Notes: a model not told the origin generated them from the sequence alone. Shown: positions 44,312 through 55,557, numbered from the stretch's first letter. The stretch is DNA of 64,000 bases from Tipula vernalis (GCA_958295665.1 OY282560.1:54932333-54996332); one strand, 5' to 3'. Program-made: numbers and translations.

Positions 44312-45782
44312 AAATAAGTATAAGTATAAGCATAAGTATAACTATAAGGATAAGTATAAGTATAAGTATAAGTATAAGTATAAGTATAAGTATAAGTATA
44401 AGTATAAGTATAAGTATAAGTATAAGTATAAGTATAAGTATAAGTATAAGTATAAGTATAAGTATAAGTATAAGTATAAGTATAAGTATAAGTATAAGTA
44501 TAAGTATAAGTATAAGTATAAGTATAAGTATAAGTATAAGTATAAGTATAAGTATAAGTATAAGTATAAGTATAAGTATAAGTATAAGTATAAGTATAAG
44601 TATAAGTATAAGTATAAGTATAAGTATAAGTATAAGTATAAGTATAAGTATAAGTATAAGTATAAGTATAAGTATAAGTATAAGTATAAGTATAAGTATA
44701 AGTATAAGTATAAGTATAAGTATAAGTATAAGTATAAGTATAAGTATAAGTATAAGTATAAGTATAAGTATAAGTATAAGTATAAGTATAAGTATAAGTA
44801 TAAGTATAAGTATAAGTATAAGTATAAGTATAAGTATAAGTATAAGTATAAGTATAAGTATAAGTATAAGTATAAGTATAAGTATAAGTATAAGTATAAG
44901 TATAAGTATAAGTATAAGTATAAGTATAAGTATAAGTATAAGTATAAGTATAAGTATAAGTATAAGTATAAGTATAAGTATAAGTATAAGTATAAGTATA
45001 AGTATAAGTATAAGTATAAGTATAAGTATAAGTATAAGTATAAGTATAAGTATAAGTATAAGTATAAGTATAAGTATAAGTATAAGTATAAGTATAAGTA
45101 TAAGTATAAGTATAAGTATAAGTATAAGTATAAGTATAAGTATAAGTATAAGTATAAGTATAAGTATAAGTATAAGTATAAGTATAAGTATAAGTATAAG
45201 TATAAGTATAAGTATAAGTATAAGTATAAGTATAAGTATAAGTATAAGTATAAGTATAAGTATAAGTATAAGTATAAGTATAAGTATAAGTATAAGTATA
45301 AGTATAAGTATAAGTATAAGTATAAGTATAAGTATAAGTATAAGTATAAGTATAAGTATAAGTATAAGTATAAGTATAAGTATAAGTATAAGTATAAGTA
45401 TAAGTATAAGTATAAGTATAAGTATAAGTATAAGTATAAGTATAAGTATAAGTATAAGTATAAGTATAAGTATAAGTATAAGTATAAGTATAAGTATAAG
45501 TATAAGTATAAGTATAAGTATAAGTATAAGTATAAGTATAAGTATAAGTATAAGTATAAGTATAAGTATAAGTATAAGTATAAGTATAAGTATAAGTATA
45601 AGTATAAGTATAAGTATAAGTATAAGTATAAGTATAAGTATAAGTATAAGTATAAGTATAAGTATAAGTATAAGTATAAGTATAAGTATAAGTATAAGTA
45701 TAAGTATAAGTATAAGTATAAGTATAAGTATAAGTATAAGTATAAGTATAAGTATAAGTATAAGTATAAGTATAAGTATAAG
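44312..45782 (+). repeat. (TATAAG)n microsatellite, left part
   Basis: After five or six imperfect units (AAGCATAAG, AACTATAAGG), a run of about 1430 bp from 44352 to 45782 repeats TATAAG about 238 times without a single visible change. All six frames are open or periodic as a result: the minus-strand 530-codon frame encodes repeating Ile-Leu and is not a gene. The array resumes at 47757 beyond an hAT insertion. Confidence 0.97.
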
Positions 45783-47756
45783 TACTGTTGTTAAATTTCC
45801 GATATTTTTAAATTTAGTAATGTTACCGGTAATATTACCGGTAACACGGGTAAAATAGGTAACACACTTTTTATTCAATATTTTAATGCCAATTTGTACC
45901 AAAGAAAACTAGTAATATTTTTTCTACTCGACAAAAGTAGTAAGATTTTAAAATAAACACAAAAGGCTTATTATTCTTTCACATATATTTCATCCTCTTC
46001 TAAGTAATCTCCTTCGGATAGAACACACTGCCGTGAGACGGCGCATGTAAACAAGATTTCTAATTGTCAATCGACAATTTTTGAGCATCAAATCCTTAAC
46101 TTTTTTGATGTGGTGTTCATCGTTAGACGTCGAAGATAGGCAAGGTCAGGTAATAAATTTGACATAAATATGAGTTTATGATCAATTAAACTCTTTAATC
46201 AATGTATGGTTCATCCCCGCCCATAACCGAATTATTCTTATTTTCCGCCAAGTCATCTTCTTCTTCAAGCGAATATGTTTATGCAGTTTCATCTATTAAT
46301 AATAATTTGTATTTGATTCAGAAGGCAAATACTTCATCTTCGTTATCCACACTTCCTACATTAGATCTCGACCGGTTTAAGTTGTGCAAAATGTACGTTA
46401 GTTTTCCTGCACGATCAACAGTTAATGGATTACGTGTTAAGCTCTGTGTATCCAACCATAGGTACTGAATGTGCTTTCCATTGCAGGTCTCGATGCAGAC
46501 ATGCTCAAAATATTAACCGCCAAGTACTTAAAGGTGAAGTAGAATACAATCCCTTTTAAGCTGCTCACTTGCAACCACAAACGGCCTTGAAAAAAGTTTA
46601 CTTCGAATATTGTAATGCGCTTGTTCAAAAGTTTGTTTATATTAACAAAACAGTACACCACATTAGACAAAAGAGCAAACTCTCAAAAAAATATGACCAT
46701 TTTGCAATCGGAGGTTGTATACAGTGAAAAATTTCGAATAGGTGATCGTAGATGTCTTCATAACTGATTTCACTTCGTCTTCGATAGCCTTCAGGGCATA
46801 CCTGATGTAGCATGAATGTAGATCGTGTGCGAGTTTTTTTTATTTCCGAAACCATCCGTCCGACTGACTGAAAATTTCAAACTGTTGATAGACTGAATCT
46901 TAAAGATATCGACAATGAGCAAGTTAAGTCCTTGGCAGATGCACCCATACTCGGTAATATAGATATAGCTTTTGTTAACCATTTTTTTGGAACGCTTTAT
47001 TGTTCGTTCCGTTGTCAGTAATAAGTACAATAAATTTATAAATCTCAACATCTCTTAACACCGCTTCAACTTTCTCCTTAGTGAGTAGATTTATAGAAAA
47101 AGGCTTTGGGTGTATTGATGACATAATTTGTTATGGAGTCCCTGCGTATGTTCGAACAAGCATCGGTCTGCAACGTCACACGTGCCGGACAAAAACGACT
47201 TACCCTTCGACGCGATGGTACTTAAGGCTCAACAATTGATTGGAAAATTGACATCTCGAAGGAAGTTTATAGAACGGTCGCAATTTCTTGAATAAATCAA
47301 TACAAGCCGACTTTGTGGTTGAGCCTAATGGAGCACCAGAAACGAAAATTGCTGGAGTAATAGCTTATCGACCATCTGGTGCTGCGTTGGTCTCATGTTG
47401 TCAACGAAGTTGCAGCCACTTTTCTAGTTAAAATAGAATGATGGATCATATTCAGGGTCAGATTCCAGCTCTATTACGTATTTGCTAAATGAATATGTCA
47501 ATGAAACAGGAAAAAGGTGTAGATTATTATATTTTACAGCAAGAATTTGGTGTAGTAGGTTAATGGTACATAAGGAAGTATAATGCACTAGTATCACAAT
47601 TCTTTTTGCATTTAGACTAGTTGAGTTGTTTGGAAAAAACATTTTTAATTTATGTTACCGATATTACCATGGTAACAGCCCTTTGGGTAATATTACCTAA
47701 AATTACCTATTTTACCGGTAATATTACCACCGAGAATATTACCGTTTACATCACTA
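45783..47756 (-). mobile_element. hAT-like DNA transposon inserted in the hexamer array
   Basis: The array is interrupted exactly here, with AGTATAAG on both sides (45775-45782 and 47757-47764), consistent with the 8-bp duplication of hAT elements, although the repeat itself makes this match unavoidable. The right end in reverse complement is TAGTGATGTAAACGG, a typical hAT end. The left end is TACTGTTGTTAAAT. Both ends are followed by GGTAATATTACCGGTAA and GGTAAAATAGGTAA motifs (45815-45866 and 47645-47745), forming long imperfect inverted repeats. Inside is a decayed minus-strand transposase. Confidence 0.8.
46437..47400 (-). pseudogene. hAT transposase remnant
   Basis: C-terminal dimerisation region: the frame 46437-46670 has SASRPAMESTFSTYGWIHR, which corresponds to the conserved P-x-S-x2-SER-x-FS-x2-G-x-IH signature of hAT transposases. 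The central part (46791-47100) has YGCICQGLNLLIVDIFKIQS, the usual hAT (L/Y)GCxAHxLNLL block, preceded by sequence resembling the KPxPFF and VLITDN region of DUF659-type transposases. Multiple stops and frameshifts make it non-functional. Confidence 0.75.
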
Positions 47757-47790
47757 AGTATAAGTATAAGTATAAGCTATAAGTATATGC
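47757..47790 (+). repeat. (TATAAG)n microsatellite, right part
   Basis: About five units (AGTATAAGTATAAGTATAAG, then CTATAAGTATATG) continuing the array past the hAT element. The units at this end are slightly degenerate. Confidence 0.9.
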
Positions 47791-48600
47791 TAGAGCACTC
47801 GAAGTAACTACTGGAGGAGAATATGGAGTTCAGGAAGTGTTTGGACGATCTAAGGTTACCAATAGATCCCAGCGCATCGTGACTCACTTCCAGACATACC
47901 AGCGAGGAGTGACAATAGATCCCCATCGCATCATGACTCCCTTCCCGACATACCAACGTGGAATGAGTCGTAATGTCGCCTAGAGGAAGTAGGCCCGGGG
48001 CAACAACAAAATCAAGGCAACATCATCAACAACAAAGTTCAAGGCAAACCCCACGACGAAAAATGAAATAAAGGAATCGTTATCGAGAGTGAGGATGGCA
48101 GAAATTAAACTAAACAACCATAAAACGCTGGTGCAGACATTGAGCAGCCGGGTGAACGAAAAAGAAGGGAAGAAACAAAGGACGAGTCAGGACCAGACAT
48201 TCTATAATGTGCTACGGCAAGATGCCACCACGCCAACGGAACACAACCGTAATGGTGGAGCGATTGTAAAAAAGATATCCACACAAATAGCAGGTACAAG
48301 GAAAATTGAGAGGAACCTACAACCCGAGGAGTTCTGTAGCTGATTGTAATCGGCGATGAGATCACAGAGAAGGTGTTTCGTGTAACTAAAACCAGTCGAA
48401 ACAGCATTACAAATAGCGGCCCAGCGAGGGGAATTTGTATTAATTCACGAGAACCAGCTGATCAGGAAAATATCTATTATGAAATAATCGATATCGAAAT
48501 CACTTCAATTTGTAATGTGACATTATAGAGATATGTATTTACTTGGCATATATGTATTCATATGTATACATAAGACATTTACTTGGCAGATATGTAAATA
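47791..48600 (+). other. Unidentified GC-richer segment with 52-bp direct repeat
   Basis: Higher in G+C than its surroundings. A unit of about 52 bp is present twice (about 47867-47918 and 47919-47971), sharing AATAGATCC, GCGCATC/TCGCATC, GTGACT, and GACATACCA. The frame 48089-48343 (84 codons, MRMAEIKLNNHK to QPEEFCS) is basic and polar, like a LINE or retrotransposon gag leader, but shows no diagnostic motif. It lies immediately after the hexamer array. It is probably a transposon fragment of unknown class. Confidence 0.35.
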
Positions 48601-48616
48601 TAAGACATTTGTTTGG

Positions 48617-49195
48617 AACTTGGCCATTTCTTATCCGATTTTGATGAAATTCAGCATACACAATGGAAATGGGATTCTAAAATGATTTTTAGATAAAATT
48701 CTGGAATATTGCCAATTGGGATGGAACTTGGAGATTTGTTATCTGATTTTGGTAAAATACAGCATGCACGGTGGAAATGGGATTCTTAAATGATTTTTAG
48801 AGGAAGTTCTGGAATATGGCCAATTAGGAAGAAACTTGGTAATTTCTTAACCGATATTGATGCAATTCAGCAAGCACGATAGAAATGGGATTCTACAATG
48901 ATTTTTAGATAAAGTTCTGAAATATGGCCAATTAGGAAGGAACTTGGCCATTTCTTACCCGATTTTGGTGCAATTCAGCATGCAATATAGAAATGGGATT
49001 CTAAAATCATTTTTAGATAAAGTTCTGGAATATGACCCATTAGGAAGGAACTTGGCCATTTCTTATCCGATTTTGGTAAAATTCAGCATGCACGATGGAA
49101 ATGGGATTCTAAATGATTTTTGGATTAAATTCTGGAATATGGCCAATTAGGATGGAACTTGGAGATTTGTTATCCGATTTTGGTAAAATTTCACC
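48617..49195 (+). repeat. 108-bp tandem repeat, five and a third copies
   Basis: Units start at 48617, 48725, 48833, 48941, 49049 and 49156 (steps 108, 108, 108, 108, 107). Each begins AACTTGG, holds ATTTCTTATCCGATTTTGGT, AATTCAGCATGCAC, AATGGGATTCTA and TTTTTAGATAAAGTTCTGGA, and ends TGGCCAATTAGGA. The sixth copy is cut after about 37 bp, where the mariner remnant starts. Diverged single units of the same family lie at 2600-2660 and 3588-4000. Confidence 0.92.
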
Positions 49196-49940
49196 TATAC
49201 TCTGGCAAATCATCATGAATAGACTCACGCTTGAAGAACGCTACGAAATTATTAAAATTTACTTTGAAAATCAGCCGTCGATTCTCGCAACTAGACGACT
49301 TCGTCATTTTTATGGCGCACATAATCGTTCATCTGAGCAAGCTATCCGTCGAACTGTGGATAGATTTCGTACCACATACTCTCTAGAGGATGCAATAACA
49401 TCAACACGTCGAAGGAATGTGCGTACTGAAGAGAATATCGCCGCTGTAAACGAAAGTGTGAAAGAAGATCCAAATTTAGCGATTCGTCGTCATTCGCAGG
49501 AATTGGGGCTCTATCCGTCCACTACAAATATGGATGACATTAATCCGAACGAGATTTGGTTTCAACAGTATGGCGCTACATGCCATACGGCGACCGCAAC
49601 CATCGACTTATTAAAATCAAAATTTGGCAATAAGTTGATTTCGTGAAATGGACCTGTCAATTGGCCTCTAAGGTCGTGCGATTAGACGCCTCCCGATTAT
49701 TTCCTGTGGGGCTACGTGAAGTCACTGGTTTATGTTGATAAACCAGCAACAATTGACGCCCTGGAGGCCAGCATTGTTCGTGTTATTCGTGACATACGGC
49801 CAGCAGTGCTCGAAAAAGTGGCCCAAAATTGGACGTCCAGAATGCATTTTCGTCAAGAACAGCCGCGGTGCCCATATGCCCGAAATCATTTTCAAATATT
49901 AATGCCATGTACATATTGATCTTTCGAATAAAAAAAAAAA
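49196..49940 (+). pseudogene. Mariner-type transposase, internally deleted
   Basis: ATG at 49215 opens a helix-turn-helix DNA-binding half (MNRLTLEERYEIIKIYFEN, FYGAHNRSSEQAIRRTVDRF, RRNVRTEENIAAVNESV, RRHSQELGL) typical of mariner-like transposases annotated with DUF4817. After YPSTT it jumps to DDINPNEIWFQQYGATCHTA, so about 100 residues are missing, including the first catalytic aspartate. In the block normally FQQDGATCH the second catalytic aspartate is tyrosine. The rest (to 49919) has PPDYFLWGYVKSLVY and VLEKVAQNWTSRM but is broken by stops near 49645 and 49684. No clear terminal inverted repeats were seen. Confidence 0.85.
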
Positions 49941-50360
49941 ATTTCATTACAATTTAATTTTTTGTGTTATTTTTTACAATTTCAAGTTCTATCGGGCTTA
50001 AAAAAACACTCTTTAGAATCCCAAGAAAATTTTAATAAAAAAAATCATAAATGCTCAGTTCAACACCCCATTACAATGGACAACCTTTTTGGTCCCATCG
50101 ATATCCGTTGTAGAGAGGTTTCTCTGTAATATAATATTAATATAAAATAAAAATTTATTTGCAACTCACATTTTTGAAAAAAATATTTTTATTTATTAAA
50201 TATTGCAATTTAATTCTATTAAACTACCTTGATGAAATAATATGGTCGTCACCTCAAGAGCAGTCGAAAATTTTCAATATTATCGAAAAAAACACTATCG
50301 AAAATTTTCGTGATAGCTCATTTTCGATATTATCGAAAAAAAAATGAAATCGAAAAATTT
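49941..50360. other. AT-rich DNA with TCGAAAA inverted motifs
   Basis: Includes four clustered TATCGAAAA / TTTTCGATA motifs between 50265 and 50365, giving short hairpins such as CGAAAATTTTCG. They may be the end of a small unknown DNA transposon. No coding content. Confidence 0.4.
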
Positions 50361-50371
50361 TGTAATAGGAC

Positions 50372-51100
50372 CCCAGCGCAGATAGGGAGAGCAAAGTTGC
50401 ACATCTGGATGTAGAAAGAAGGGATGTCAACTCCAACCTAGGCACTCCACACCAGGAGGAGGCTGAGAAATTGAGAGAATACAGGCGACGGAAACGCAAA
50501 TGGAGAAACAGAAAGGAGACAGTCATAGTTAGAGCAGAGGGACGGACGTACGCTGACATTCTGAAAAATGAGAAGGGCGGCGTCGATATCTAAGATGTAG
50601 GTGAGGATAACTGCTATTAGAAAGACCAAGGCAGACGACCTTATGATCTAAGTCATCCCCAAGAGGGATCGTGCAAATAAAGCCAAAATTTTGAAGGAGG
50701 CAATTGTCGGAAATGTAGGTGGAGTTACAGCGGTGCTCCAGACGGAATTGGCGGTGATGCATATATGGGATCTTGAGGAAGGAACGGTCGAGTTCGATGT
50801 GAAGCGAGGTGTCAAGGCGGTTTTAGGAGATGTGAGTGCCGATGAGATATTCGTCACATCAATTCGGCCAGAGTACTCGGGTACGAAGAATGCAACAGTT
50901 AAAATGTTTAAACAGTGGGCAAAGCGACTGGTGGATAGTTGATGCATCAGGATCGAATGGATATTTTGTCGGATACAGAAGCAAGAAATTTGGGGGGTCT
51001 GACCGTAGTACTCTCTGCTTCAACTGCGAAAAGGTGGGCCACAAGAGAAAGGGACTGCAACGAGTCGCAGAGTAACACCCTTGTCGGGATTAAAGCACAG
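50372..51100 (+). pseudogene. LINE ORF1 remnant with zinc knuckle
   Basis: Gag-like RNA-binding ORF1. Visible parts: EYRRRKRKWRNRKETVIV and GRTYADILKNEK near 50480-50590; then, in other frames, ILKEAIVGNVGGVTAVLQ, MHIWDLEEGTVEFDVKRG and SIRPEYSGTKNATVKM (50680-50905), matching the middle domain of R1/LOA ORF1 proteins; and a CCHC-type knuckle CFNCEKVGHKRKG at about 51018-51056 that lacks its last cysteine. Stops at 50594 and 50650 and a frame change near 50900 break it. Confidence 0.75.
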
Positions 51101-51141
51101 ATGCTCGCCGGTAATTACAACAGGAGAGTTAGCTACACAGA

Positions 51142-51930
51142 ATGCGCTTGATTCAGCTTAATACACATCGTAGTAAACCGCCGGTCCAGGACATCCTGAT
51201 TACTACCGATAATAAAAGGCAGGTAGATGTTGTATTAGTGAGTGAACCAAACCGACGGAGACTACAAGGAGGAAAGTGGAAAGCCAGATCTGCATGGTAA
51301 CTACTAAATCCGGTGCTGGGTAAAGAGTTGTTTGGGTAGAGCTACAGGACATTGTCCTCATGAGTTGCTACTTCTTTCCCAGTAGACTGGTAGAGGAGTT
51401 TGCTCTGAGGCTCGACTGAGTTAGTCTGATAATTCGGAACCAGACCAAGGATTTGATCGTCGCTGGCGATTTTAATTCTAATTCCCCGTAGTTGGGGGAG
51501 AGATCTTAGACAACAGAGGACCACTTCTGGCAGACTGGGCTGCTTCCTGTAATTTTACCAGTCTCAATATAGGACATATACCTATATAGGATCACCTATC
51601 TGGATCCAAGCTTAAGACGTAGCCATGGCACGTGAACAACTGGAGCGCGTACAACCTACCATCGCCCTCACATTATGGAAACATCTAACTGTGGTTATTG
51701 CAAAGAAGAGGACACAGCAGACCACACCATAATAAACTGTATAAACTTGGAACAGGAGCGGTAAGCTTGCACTGATCGGGTAGGACGGCTAACAGCAAAA
51801 TATATACTTCCAAAGATGCTAGCTGAAGAGAAGGCCAAGAATAACATTTGTCGGATGATCATTGTGATACTAACTCAGAAGATTAGAGATCGGCTGAAGA
51901 AATGCAAAAATTTAATTCTCAGTCGTTGAG
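51142..51930 (+). pseudogene. LINE ORF2 remnant: endonuclease ends joined to C-terminus
   Basis: Begins MRLIQLNTHRSKPP with VDVVLVSEPN, the endonuclease start. KDLIVAGDFNSNS near 51450-51480 is the conserved GDFN block. After a gap the sequence becomes the C-terminal cysteine/histidine motif CGYCKEEDTADHTIINC (about 51690-51740), followed by KYILPKMLAEEKAKN and a basic end at about 51930. RT and most of the linker are missing. Several stops are present. Confidence 0.75.
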
Positions 51931-52089
51931 AGGAGAAGGGAGGGGTTTCGAGTCGGTAAGAGTCCGGTACAGCGCCCATGAGAGTTTCCCCCTCCATACA
52001 AAAAAAAGTATAAGTATAAGTGTAGATTAAGATTAAGAATAAGGTTAAAATTAAACTTCAAATTTCAGTTTTAAACTAAAATTTAAATT

Positions 52090-52300
52090 GCATCTTGGTC
52101 AGTCACAAATGTGTTTGTGAGTCATTGAATATTAATTCGCTAGGTGCGGTTCCTCTGCTTAATACATCGGCAGAGTTCTAATTACTAATGAAGTGTAACC
52201 ATTCTAACTTCAACTTTAGGTTTTGGATTTCAGAAACCCAAAGCAGTAAGCCAATAAATGTTGTGAATATTATCACAGCCTAAAACATGTTCAGTTCTCC
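52090..52300 (-). pseudogene. BEL/Pao RNase H scrap
   Basis: Minus-strand translation near 52110-52180 gives NSADVLSRGTAPSELIFND, which corresponds to the conserved NPAD-x-x-SRG end of BEL/Pao RNase H. The upstream part (52190-52290) holds IYWLTAL and LEWLHFISN, as expected for the RNase H segment before it, in shifting frames. It is on the opposite strand to BEL-C that starts at 53466, so it belongs to a different insertion. Confidence 0.6.
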
Positions 52301-53465
52301 CAAAAGTTACATCACCAAAAATCTAGTTACAGTTTATGTAGAATTTAAAAAACAATTTCGATTTCGATATTTTTTTGAGCTCAGAACAAATGACGTGCAG
52401 TTATTACATATTTCAAAATTTTTTAGCTTTTATGTTTCCTAGTTTTATGTACTATAAAAATGCAACTAAATTCTAATTTAATATAACCTTGGTAGTTTTA
52501 CTAAAATAAAAAAAAATCTAGGTTTATTAACTCAAAAAGATCAAAGTATTATATCACTTATAACTAAAACGTTTTGTAACCGTATAACTCATAAATTAAT
52601 AATTTTACAGCTAAACGATGTAATTTCATCAATTTAGAAATGTATCACATACAAATTTATAAACTATCTCAATTTAACATAAAACTATAATAATAGTTTA
52701 TTATTATAAATTGGGTTTTGAAATACAATATTATAAATCAAAGCAAAGCATTTCAAAACACAAATTACATGACATTTTGATGTTTGTGATACTGCGGTGA
52801 TGATTTAATATATTTTTTCAACTACTGTGTTACAACGATATTACTTAAGATGTATAAAAAAACAAAATAAAAAAATATTTCAAGATAACAATCATAATCT
52901 ATCATTTTTGTATGTATATAAATCTGTGTGCTCTAAATAAAAATTGTATAAACAAATAATTAAAACTATCCAACTGTGATCTAATTTTTAACGTTATCAA
53001 CAGTTTTCAATCAAGCGCGTTAATTGAGAAGAAACAAATAAGGCAACAACACAACATATAGTATACATATGAATAACTATTTTGTCCAGCTCTAAATTAA
53101 ATCAGACATTTTAATTAATTTCACTTCCTTTGGAATAAATTAGAAATCGTTTTAGTAAAGTTATATAAATTAAATTAGAAAATCAACAATTCAGAAATGC
53201 TAGAGAACCCTTCGTTAACGTCAAATTGTTACACTGAAAGAAAATATAGGGCGTATTTAAGAAAATAAGACCAGCTAAATCAGCTAAAAAAAGTTAAAAC
53301 TCAGCTTACTTAGCGCTAAGCCATCATATTAACAAAAATTTAATAGTAATCTTTACACAATGCAAAGGAAATGTTTTGCCGTAAATAATAAGCGGTTTTA
53401 ACTGAGCACAAGGGTAATGTTTTATATTTACATTCGTAACAAATAACCGAAACACGTGAGGAAGT
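52301..53465. other. AT-rich DNA, possible lost LTR of BEL-C
   Basis: No coding content. The 5' LTR and primer site of BEL-C should lie in the last few hundred bases, but with no second LTR in the window for comparison I cannot define them. Confidence 0.4.
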
Positions 53466-54068
53466 ATGGCGGAACTTAGATCTCTTAAAAAACGACGTGC
53501 TTATATCAAAGGGCAAATAACACGCCTAGTGAATTTCGTGAACAATGACCTAAATGATGATACAACAGCCGATAATATCAAAGTGAGACTGTCGAACGTG
53601 GAACGCCTCCGAACTGAAATGACAAACGTGGAAGATCGCATTGTCCAATTAGATGACGAGGAAGTTTTGGATGAAAATTTAGAGGAGAATTATTACAAGG
53701 TGGTGGCGGGATTGAACATCGGACTTAGAAACAAGGTTAGTGCATCTGTTCCTTTAAGTGATACCATGAATGACACTGTTAGTACCAGTAGCCGAGCTGA
53801 GGTCAGATTACCGAAGATAACCTTACCTAATTTTTTTGGAGACTACACTGAATGGCAGTCGTTCTACGACTTATTCTGTTCGACTATTCACGATAACGGA
53901 ACGTTATCGCCTTCACAGAAGTTGCAGTATTTAAAAGGAGCATTAAAGGGTGAAGCGGCCGGACTACTAAAGCACTTCAGCATCACGGAGGCTAACTACA
54001 GTGAGGCTTTAAAAAAATTAAAGGACCGATATGATCGCAAAAGGCATACAAGTATATGCATTCATTAA
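53466..54068 (+). pseudogene. BEL-C gag N-terminal half (DUF1759)
   Basis: ATG at 53466 opens MAELRSLKKRRAYIKGQITR, a coiled-coil-prone segment (about residues 25-75), then LPKITLPNFFGDYTEWQSFY and TLSPSQKLQYLKGALKGEA, the DUF1759 core of BEL/Pao gag. A frameshift near 54035-54060 (after KDRYDRKR) ends the frame 200 codons in. The sequence continues in another frame. Confidence 0.9.
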
Positions 54069-55112
54069 AACATTTATGAACCAACCAAGTCTAACTGCAG
54101 CAAACAGTGCAAACATTAGAAAAATATTATATACCTCAGATGATGTTGTTCGAGGGTTAAAGGCGATGGGAGAAAAAGCAGAATCCAGAGATCACTGGCT
54201 AATATATCTTCTAACCTGCAAGCTGGATGATGAGACTAATGGTCTGTGGGCACAGGCATCTAGTGAATATGAGCTCCCTACTTTACAGCAATTCTTTACG
54301 TTCTTGAGCAAGAGAATCGATGCTTTGGAATCTATGAGAACTACCATTAAGCGATCGAACCCTCAACCTCATCAACCAAAGCCGAACTCAGGAGTGAAAG
54401 CTCATGTAAGTACAACATCTGATCCATGTCCTTTATGTCCTCAACATTGTCATCGATTATTTGAATGCAACAAATTAACAGAGATGGCAGTAGTTCAAAG
54501 AAAGGAATTAGTGAAAAAACATAATCGTTGTTTCAATTGTTTCAACGATAATCACTATGTGTACCAGTGTCGATCAAAGTTCAGGTGCCGATTATGCAAC
54601 CGAAAGCATCACACCCTACTATATGAAGATACACCAGCTAATGTAGATCAAACCCGTTCTAGTTTAATAGCATCACAATCAAATGACAGTACTGTTACGT
54701 CGGCAATTCCTTACACCCCAATTAAAATAGGAACAGCAATACTACCTACAGCTCTAGTACATGTATTAGATGGACATAACAAGAAATAACAATGTCGCGT
54801 GCTATTAGATTCAGGATCCCAGGGATCATTTATTACTGAATGCTGCGTACAAAGATTACTACTAACCCGCCGAAATGCTAAAATTTCGGTATCTGGAATT
54901 GGAGACTCAAAAACTTGTTGTGCAAAGGGAATTGTCTCACTAGTTGTTACACCTAGAACCAAACATACGCCCTGTTTTCAAATTGAGGCTTTAATATTGC
55001 CAAAGCTGACCACCAAGCAGCCATCAACTACATTTACTCCATTAGATTTGTCATATTTTAATCAGTTTCAGTTAGCCGATCCAAACTTCTACCAATCAGC
55101 AGATATTGATAT
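54031..55112 (+). pseudogene. BEL-C gag C-terminus and protease
   Basis: Continues with KLDDETNGLWAQ, then a zinc-rich region: CPLCPQHCHRLFEC, CFNCFNDNHYVYQC and CRLCNRKHHTLL, for nucleic-acid binding. A TAA at about 54787-54789 interrupts the frame. The same frame reopens with VLLDSGSQGSFITEC, the protease active site (DSG), and runs to DPNFYQSADIDI, where the BEL-B LTR starts at 55113. The protease continues after 61123. Confidence 0.9.
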
Positions 55113-55382
55113 TGTATAAGATCGACCACCCCGAATGCGAACGAAGAAGTAAAAGATGTTTACTGAACGCACTGACTAATTGCGATAGAACGCACCCGTA
55201 TAAATCTGGGCATACCACGTCGTATTTGAGTTTTTCCCTTTCTTTTTTTTTTGTATAACGTTTTTTCCTTTCCTTTGTCATTACTCTGTATTCTGTTCTT
55301 GCGATATAACCTCAATAAATATTATACGTAATAATACATAATTCTGAGTATTTTATTCGTGCGACAAGCATAATATTATACA
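55113..55382 (+). repeat. BEL-B 5' LTR
   Basis: 270 bp. Contains CCTCAATAAATATTATACG, with an AATAAA-type polyadenylation signal at about 55315. Preceded by target duplication GATAT. Confidence 0.93.
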
Positions 55383-55385
55383 TTT

Positions 55386-55402
55386 TGGTGCCTCCTGTGA
55401 GG
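55386..55402 (+). promoter_or_regulatory. BEL-B primer binding site candidate
   Basis: Three bases inside the LTR lies TGGTGCCTCCTGTGAGG. Position and TGG start fit a tRNA primer site. The tRNA was not identified. Confidence 0.55.
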
Positions 55403-55557
55403 AAGTGAATTCAATTTAAGTGTATTCAGTGTGAATCTAGTGAATTAATTATCATCTCGCGAATTTCAAAGGAAATCTCGGAGAAATAAAATCACGTGGA
55501 ACGAGAGAATTTCATTTTTTGCGCATACCGTTATATCGAGCAACGCTCAAATTGAGA

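Larger units (their letters stand above)
50361..52021 (+). mobile_element. Internally deleted R1/LOA-type LINE with hexamer tail
   Basis: Plus-strand pieces in LINE order: gag-like ORF1 (50372-51100), endonuclease start (51142-51300) and GDFN block (about 51445-51490), then a jump to the ORF2 C-terminus (51640-51930). The RT is absent, so several kilobases have been lost. The element ends in an A-run followed by AGTATAAGTATAAGTG (about 52008-52021). That tail has the same hexamer as the array at 44312-47790. Confidence 0.8.

Noticed and set aside
45815..45837. Alternative left end of the hAT at TAGTAATGTTACCGG
   Set aside because: It aligns slightly better with the right end, but then 32 bp of non-repeat DNA would lie between the array and the element and the target duplication would not match. 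The 45783 border fits both.
44310..45902. 530-codon minus-strand frame of repeating Ile-Leu
   Set aside because: It is the translation of the TATAAG microsatellite. Any six-base repeat without a stop in that frame gives this.
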